Origin: Kitasatospora aureofaciens
GTDB taxonomy: Bacteria > Actinomycetota > Actinomycetes > Streptomycetales > Streptomycetaceae
Length of the DNA: 64,000 nt
Assembly: GCF_019192735.1 (NCBI RefSeq)
Contig: NZ_JAHTKP010000001.1
Location: 186,001-250,000, forward strand
Reading direction: 5' to 3'
Shown here: positions 59,240 through 64,000 of the stretch, piece after piece
How the letters are laid out: every line of letters starts with the position of its first letter
How positions within the stretch are numbered: the stretch's first letter is position 1
Translations under genes and position numbers: made by a program
Notes under the pieces: generated by a model
Told to the model about the DNA's origin: nothing
Database searches by the model: none
The model's input: only the letters and a program-made list of their open reading frames with translations

Positions 59240-62200
59240 TCAGGCTGCAGCACTCCGCGCTCGGAGCTCGTCCAGGAAGTCCCTGATCAGCACGGCCCGC
59301 TCCGCCTCGCCGAGCACCTCGACGATCATCCCGTCGAGCTGCGGGGTCTCGTGCGGCGCCTCCTGCGGGCAGAGCAGCCACAGCCCGTGCGGGGCGTCGG
59401 TCTCCCGGCGGGCTGCGTTCTGCAGGGTGACCAGCAATTCCCGCCCACCAGCGTCCTGGTATCGAGCGACCAGACCCGCATCGTGGAGGAAGAGCACGTC
59501 CGTCGACCGAGCTCCCTCGACTCGGTCACGCAGGTGCTCACCCACTCGAGACCACGCGCCCTTGACGTAGGAGGCAAGCCCTCGCGGCAGTTCGCCGGAC
59601 TCGGTGAACTTGGTGTCGATAGTCAGGACTCGCCCCCATTCGGTGCCGTGCTGGGCCGCGAGGGCACGGAACTCCCGAAGGAACAGCCCGCCCAGCGAGA
59701 CCGGCTCCACCCCATATGCCTGGGCAATGAGCTCTGCTGCCCCGGGAAGGTGCTTGCCTCGGAGGGTCAGGGCGAGGAAGCCTCCACGGTGCAGGGCGTC
59801 CTCCAGCTTGGCTTCGAGGAGTACCTTCGGGTCTCGCCCGGCCGCCGCCGATGCTGCGGCCACGCCTGCCGCGCTCGGGAACAGTGTGGTAGCGGTCGCG
59901 GAGGCCGTCATTGAGCGAACGCCCTCCGGGACCGGGGCGCGGAAACGCTTGGTCTCCCGGTCGTATTCGAGGACGAATCCGGCATGCTGAAGCGCCTGCT
60001 TCATCGCCTCGGCCAGAGCCTCTTCCAGCTCGACCGCCGTCGGCTCGCCGAGATCAAGATCCGGGAAGCGAAGCCGCACCTTGGCGAGGAGTTCCTCCGC
60101 GGTCGCGCCCCGGTCACGCCGCACACCGGCGGCGGCCTGCGAGATTCGGATCGCCTGTGCAAGGCCGAGGCCCCTCGGATAGAGCTCCAGACGCGGCGAG
60201 TACAGGGCGTCCTGGGCGGCAGCCGACGCGAGCGCCACCATGCGACCGTCCGAGAGAGGCGTCATGCCCGACGGCAGCGGCACGGATCGCAGGTCGCGGA
60301 TCACGACGGCACGGTCCGGCAGCGGCTCGGTCAGCGCGAGCCGGTCCGCCTGCTGTCCGAGCGACCGAGCGTAGTCGGCGAGCTCAGGCGCGCTGGGGTC
60401 GTTGGTCCCCACCAAGGACTCGCACGCGATGAAGACCCTGCCGCTTCGCCGAAGCACGGCGAGCCGCGGCTGACCATCATGGTCCTTGTCCTGCGGCCAG
60501 GCTTCCGCCTCGACAGCCGCGCGGACCACGGCGAGCGCGAGCACCTCCGCACGCTGTGGGTCCTCTTCCCGCACACCCTTGCGGATCCGCAGGTCGGTTG
60601 CCACTTCCTGCGCGGTGACAACGCGCCCTGCCCCGGTGACGAAGGCGACGATTTCCTCCCGCAGCGTCGCCAGCACAGGATCTGCCGCCCAGGACTGGAT
60701 CGCAGCCACATGGCTCCGCGAGACGGTCGCCTGCGAGGTGGGCAGTGCCTTGGCGATGTCCGTCTGCGAGCACCAGACCGGCAGTGTGGAGAGCTCGCCA
60801 TCGACGCCGGGCAGGCCGAGCGTGAGCCGGATGATGTCGCGCTTGCGCGAGCCCTTGCTGGCCGGGCCCGGGTCGAGGTGGGCGGCGAGCTCGTCGATGC
60901 TGGCGCGGGCTGCGATGTCCGCTGGCAGATTTGCCAGGTCCACCTTCGGCTCCACGGCCGCGGTCCCTGAGCCTCCTGCCGGCTTCGGGCCGGGCGCGGC
61001 GGCCTTTCGGAGCTTCGCGGTCCACTGCTTGTGCCGGCGGTTGAGTTCCTTGCGGATCACCGCACCGGCACCTCGGGCACGGGCGATCTGGTGCAGCGGC
61101 ACGCTGAGAAGTTCACCCACGGTGGTCGCACCGAAGGAGTTGGCCACCGACTGTGCGCGTGGTGAGAGGCCGGCGTCCTTGAGCAGGGTGTCCGCTTCGG
61201 CCTGCGCGGCGACGCGGTCGCGGGCGGCCTCCAGATCCTCCGTCTCGTCGTCCTCATCGTCCGGAGCCACCGCATCGGCCTTGGCGAACACGGCCTGCCA
61301 GGCTTCGTGCATCTGCCGCAGGGTGTCGAAGCGACGGTCAGCGTCCCGATGGAGTGCCCGCCGGAAGAACGCCTTCAGTCCTTCCTTCAGCGCGGGCTCG
61401 AAGACGTCCTCCGCGATCACCGGGTACTCGTCGTCGGTGGTGCGGGGATCGGTCATCTCGTCGCCCCAGCGGGGGCGCTCGCCGGATGCCATCTCGTGCA
61501 GGGTGACGGCCGCGGCGTAGTACTCGGCGTGGTTGTCGAAGACCGGCCGGCGCGGTGTGTCGAGGAACGGGTCGAGGTAGCCGCGGGTGCCGGCCTTCAC
61601 GTCCCGCTCCGATGCCTCGGCGAGGGAGAAGTCGAAGAGCACCAGCTGCCAGGACCGGTCGGCCCGCTGGAGCACGCCGAAGTTGTCCGGCTTGAGGTCG
61701 CGGTGCCGCACGCCCTTGCCGGCCAACTGGTCGAGGGCGTTGAAGAGGTCGCTGCTGAAGCGCTCAAGCTCGTGGTAGGTCAGGCGCCCGTCCCCACGCA
61801 GTCGGGCACCGAGTGAGCGCTCGCCGGCGTACTCGAGGTCCAGCACCGTCCGGTTGTGGATCTTGCGCGGACCATCGAGCAGCCGCACAACGGCGCCACC
61901 GCCGACCTTGGCCAGCACGTCAGCCTCGGATTCGAGGCGGTCGTCGCGGGTCTCGTCCAGGGCAACCTTGAGCACGCGCCGATCGACCCGGATCGCGCCC
62001 CCGAGATCTTCCACCTCGCGCCGCACGAGCAGAGCCCTGGCGGTGGCTCCGGTGCCGAGGACCCTCTCGACCGTCCACTCCGCATCGACGTTCTGCCCTG
62101 CCATCGCCGCGAGCGGGTCGATGCCGACCGGCGCCGATACTTCCGTGGCGGCTGCGTGCTCGATTCGGTCGAGTTCGTCCAGGAACCGGTCCACCGAGTC

Positions 62201-63688
62201 GAGCCGTTCGGCCACGTCCGCCCGGGTTGCCCGGAACACCAAGCCGTCGAGTTCTTCCGACACGGCGTCCGACACGGCGGACGGACGCAGTCCGCCGTCG
62301 TTCGTCAGCCGCTCGATCATGGCGCTGCGCCGCTCGGCCGGTGGCTCGCCGGCCAGGATCAGGTGGGCGAGGGCGCCGAGGCCGAAGATGTCCAGGTCGA
62401 CCGGGTCGGCGAACTCCATCTCGAACTCCGGCGCCAGGTAGACCTGTGCGGCGTTCTCGACGTGATCGCCGCCGGCGCTGGGGGTGCCGAGGGAGGTGTG
62501 CGAGGTGCTGTCAAAGTCGCGGGCGGCGACCTGCCAGTCGATGATGCGCACGACCGGGTTGGACCCGTCTGACTTGCAGGAGACGTACACCGACCTGGCC
62601 GCGAGCGCGCGGTGGTAGAGCGAGCGCTGGTGGGCGTAGCGCAGCGCGTCGGCGATCTGGCGTACCAGCTCCAGCCGGGTCTCGTGGGTCAATGAAGCGC
62701 TGTAGGTGGCCAGGTAGGCGTCCAGGCGCAGGTCGGCGGCGCGGTGGTTGAAGAGGATGGCCGGGCCGCCCTGGTGGTCGCGGAACTCCCGGGCCTGGGC
62801 GATGCCGCGGTGGCTGATGCCCTGGAGGACCTGGTACTCGCGCCGGGCTGCTCGTTCGACCGAGTTTCGGGTCTCCGCGGTTGCCTGGAGGCTCACCAGG
62901 TAGACGCGGACGCGGCCTTCCTCGCGGATGGGCTGCTCGCGGATGGCAAGGCGGTCCTCCCAGGTGGGGCCTCCGTCAAGGGGGCGCCCGGCGAGGTTCC
63001 AGCCGTCGCCGAAGTTCAGGTGGGCGGTGGATGCCTTGACGCCGATCCTCTTCATGAGATCGGGCAGGGCCCGCGCCAACTCGAATCGCTCGCGCCGGGC
63101 GGCCTCGGAGTCTCGCTGCGGCGGCAGTCCGAGGAAGTCCTGCCAGACGCGGGGCAGGCCGCTGGCACCGTCGTCACGGCCGTAGACGTTGGTCTGCTGG
63201 CCGGCGTCGAGTTCGGATCGCAGGCTCGGGGCGGACAGGAACACCGCCGGGGAGATAAACGGGATGCGCACGCCGGTGTGGAACTTCCCGGCGGCCCAGG
63301 AAAGCTTGCTCCGCAGTTCCTTGGACTTGAGGTCGGTCAGGTGCAGCGGGTTGTCGATCGTGCGGAGCCGGTCGGGGCCGTGGAAGTTCCAGGTGCTCCC
63401 GTTGTTGACGAGACGCCCCGGGTGCGCTTTGAGCTCCACGAGGAAGAGACCGCGTGGTACCAGAACGAACAGGTCGCACTCGTTGACGCGCCCCGAGGAG
63501 GCCGTGAACGAGAAGGTCGCCCACGCCCGGAAGGGCTCCGCCGGCGGCATCAGCGCCTTGACGTGGTCGAGCGCTTCCTGCTCGTGCGGGAATGGGGAGG
63601 GGCGTTCCTGGAACCAGCGCTGCACGCGCGGCGGTGCAGGCTTCGGCCGACGCGCCCCCGAGTTGCCGTCTTTGCCTGTTGCCGACAC
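59240..63688 (-). CDS. pglW: BREX type 2 serine/threonine kinase PglW with NERD domain
   Basis: I choose the GTG at 63688 with GGGAGGG upstream (1482 aa). Near 50-150 is a NERD nuclease-related domain (GRVNECDLFVLVPRGLFLVE). Near 250-510 is a kinase-like domain that looks dead (YHRALAARSVYV where HRDLKPxN is expected, IIDWQVA where DFG is expected). Near 538-800 is a second kinase with HRDLKPDN near 655 but LFDFSLAE (DFS for DFG). The remaining 650 residues include a HhH-like start (VGELLSVPLHQIARARGAGA). PglW phosphorylation is needed for Pgl defence in S. coelicolor. Confidence 0.9.
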   Translation of the reverse strand: MSATGKDGNSGARRPKPAPPRVQRWFQERPSPFPHEQEALDHVKALMPPAEPFRAWATFSFTASSGRVNECDLFVLVPRGLFLVELKAHPGRLVNNGSTWNFHGPDRLRTIDNPLHLTDLKSKELRSKLSWAAGKFHTGVRIPFISPAVFLSAPSLRSELDAGQQTNVYGRDDGASGLPRVWQDFLGLPPQRDSEAARRERFELARALPDLMKRIGVKASTAHLNFGDGWNLAGRPLDGGPTWEDRLAIREQPIREEGRVRVYLVSLQATAETRNSVERAARREYQVLQGISHRGIAQAREFRDHQGGPAILFNHRAADLRLDAYLATYSASLTHETRLELVRQIADALRYAHQRSLYHRALAARSVYVSCKSDGSNPVVRIIDWQVAARDFDSTSHTSLGTPSAGGDHVENAAQVYLAPEFEMEFADPVDLDIFGLGALAHLILAGEPPAERRSAMIERLTNDGGLRPSAVSDAVSEELDGLVFRATRADVAERLDSVDRFLDELDRIEHAAATEVSAPVGIDPLAAMAGQNVDAEWTVERVLGTGATARALLVRREVEDLGGAIRVDRRVLKVALDETRDDRLESEADVLAKVGGGAVVRLLDGPRKIHNRTVLDLEYAGERSLGARLRGDGRLTYHELERFSSDLFNALDQLAGKGVRHRDLKPDNFGVLQRADRSWQLVLFDFSLAEASERDVKAGTRGYLDPFLDTPRRPVFDNHAEYYAAAVTLHEMASGERPRWGDEMTDPRTTDDEYPVIAEDVFEPALKEGLKAFFRRALHRDADRRFDTLRQMHEAWQAVFAKADAVAPDDEDDETEDLEAARDRVAAQAEADTLLKDAGLSPRAQSVANSFGATTVGELLSVPLHQIARARGAGAVIRKELNRRHKQWTAKLRKAAAPGPKPAGGSGTAAVEPKVDLANLPADIAARASIDELAAHLDPGPASKGSRKRDIIRLTLGLPGVDGELSTLPVWCSQTDIAKALPTSQATVSRSHVAAIQSWAADPVLATLREEIVAFVTGAGRVVTAQEVATDLRIRKGVREEDPQRAEVLALAVVRAAVEAEAWPQDKDHDGQPRLAVLRRSGRVFIACESLVGTNDPSAPELADYARSLGQQADRLALTEPLPDRAVVIRDLRSVPLPSGMTPLSDGRMVALASAAAQDALYSPRLELYPRGLGLAQAIRISQAAAGVRRDRGATAEELLAKVRLRFPDLDLGEPTAVELEEALAEAMKQALQHAGFVLEYDRETKRFRAPVPEGVRSMTASATATTLFPSAAGVAAASAAAGRDPKVLLEAKLEDALHRGGFLALTLRGKHLPGAAELIAQAYGVEPVSLGGLFLREFRALAAQHGTEWGRVLTIDTKFTESGELPRGLASYVKGAWSRVGEHLRDRVEGARSTDVLFLHDAGLVARYQDAGGRELLVTLQNAARRETDAPHGLWLLCPQEAPHETPQLDGMIVEVLGEAERAVLIRDFLDELRARSAAA

Positions 63689-63751
63689 CCCTGCGCCCTC
63701 CCTGGTCCCTGCTTCCGGCCGCGGACGAACCACGGCCTTCCTTCACAGCCT

Positions 63752-63766
63752 TGACCCTATCGGTCA
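63752..63766. promoter_or_regulatory. Inverted repeat overlapping the pglW -10
   Basis: TGACC-CTATC-GGTCA is a 5+5 bp palindrome. Read on the minus strand it contains TAGGGT (63759-63754), a fair -10 whose transcript would have a leader of about 60 nt before pglW. A repressor here would silence the whole BREX operon. Confidence 0.4.
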
Positions 63767-63926
63767 GGGCCGACAGGTGGAGGCGTGTAGTCCCTTCCGT
63801 GATCAACCGGTCCCGAGGTGCTCGCTGCGCCGTGGCGTGGATCCTTCCAGGGCGGCATTTCCGGAACCGGTCGATCACTGTCAGGTACAGTCTGCACTGC
63901 TTCGGTGATCAAGCAAAGGGGGAATG

Positions 63927-64000
63927 ATGATCTTCGCGGCTCGCTGTCGGCATCGGCGCTGGGCTGGGGCTGTCGCCCTGGTGGTGGCGTTGGCTGGCCC
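63927..64000 (+). CDS. Start of a secreted or membrane protein (runs off right edge)
   Basis: Twenty-four codons are visible from the ATG at 63927, which has GGGGG 4 nt upstream. A basic start (MIFAARCRHRRW) is followed by AGAVALVVALAG, a typical signal-peptide core. TACAGT (63886-63891) is a possible -10. The mature protein lies outside the window and cannot be named. Confidence 0.6.
   Translation, partial: MIFAARCRHRRWAGAVALVVALAG

Overview
The window reads as Streptomyces-like actinomycete DNA. Codon third positions are overwhelmingly G/C, GTG starts are common, a DUF5753-type protein and XRE/tetratricopeptide regulators are present, several promoters look leaderless, and the right third holds a Pgl-type (BREX type 2) phage-defence operon. 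All family names come from reading motifs in the translated sequence; no database search was possible.

Left region (1-23.5 kb), almost entirely plus strand. A truncated XRE-like regulator runs off the left edge. It is followed by two decayed copies of the 5' end of a gene whose intact copy lies at 2170. A tightly packed run follows: a sensor-less protein with two LuxR-type helix-turn-helix (HTH) repeats, the 324-aa protein, an amino-acid permease, a glutamine-synthetase-like ligase and a MurC-like ligase with a broken P-loop. After these come two more double-HTH proteins (one carrying a HAD-like remnant), a small membrane protein, a nucleoside-2-deoxyribosyltransferase-like protein and a GH15 glycosidase. 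The rest of the run holds two endonuclease/exonuclease/phosphatase (EEP) proteins, three NUDIX hydrolases, a small P-loop kinase, an ABC exporter, a stand-alone DUF5753-like protein, a PP2C-like protein, and a 2'-5' RNA-ligase-like protein with a decayed second copy. Many neighbours overlap by 4 nt, so translational coupling is common. The recurring theme is nucleotide handling (NUDIX, deoxyribosyltransferase, kinase, EEP, 2H ligase) mixed with amide-bond ligases. Gene debris at 0.8-1.2, 12.9-13.2 and 21.0-21.7 kb marks the region as recombining accessory DNA.

Middle (23.5-40.8 kb). A short minus-strand NUDIX operon contains two 46-codon ORFs. Two large plus-strand proteins of unknown function follow, one with KOW-like, deoxyribosyltransferase-like and degenerate NUDIX-like segments plus a 60-bp tandem duplication. 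Next is a candidate sugar or small-molecule cluster: UDP-sugar dehydrogenase, GT4 glycosyltransferase, Gfo/Idh/MocA oxidoreductase, a PEP phosphotransferase enzyme I homologue that lacks the HPr-docking insertion, an XRE/TPR regulator with phased decamer repeats upstream, two Fe(II)/2-oxoglutarate-type dioxygenases of different families, and a SAM methyltransferase.

Right region (40.8-64 kb). An integration module (divergent HTH protein and XRE regulator, excisionase-like protein, tyrosine integrase) ends at two inverted repeats, one of them a perfect 18-bp palindrome. Beyond it, on the minus strand, lie an unrecognised 388-aa gene and a complete BREX type 2 operon in the order pglW-pglX-pglY-pglZ-brxD-brxHI. 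The central part of pglX has markedly lower G+C than its flanks, suggesting exchange of the target-recognition region. A secreted-protein gene begins at the right edge.
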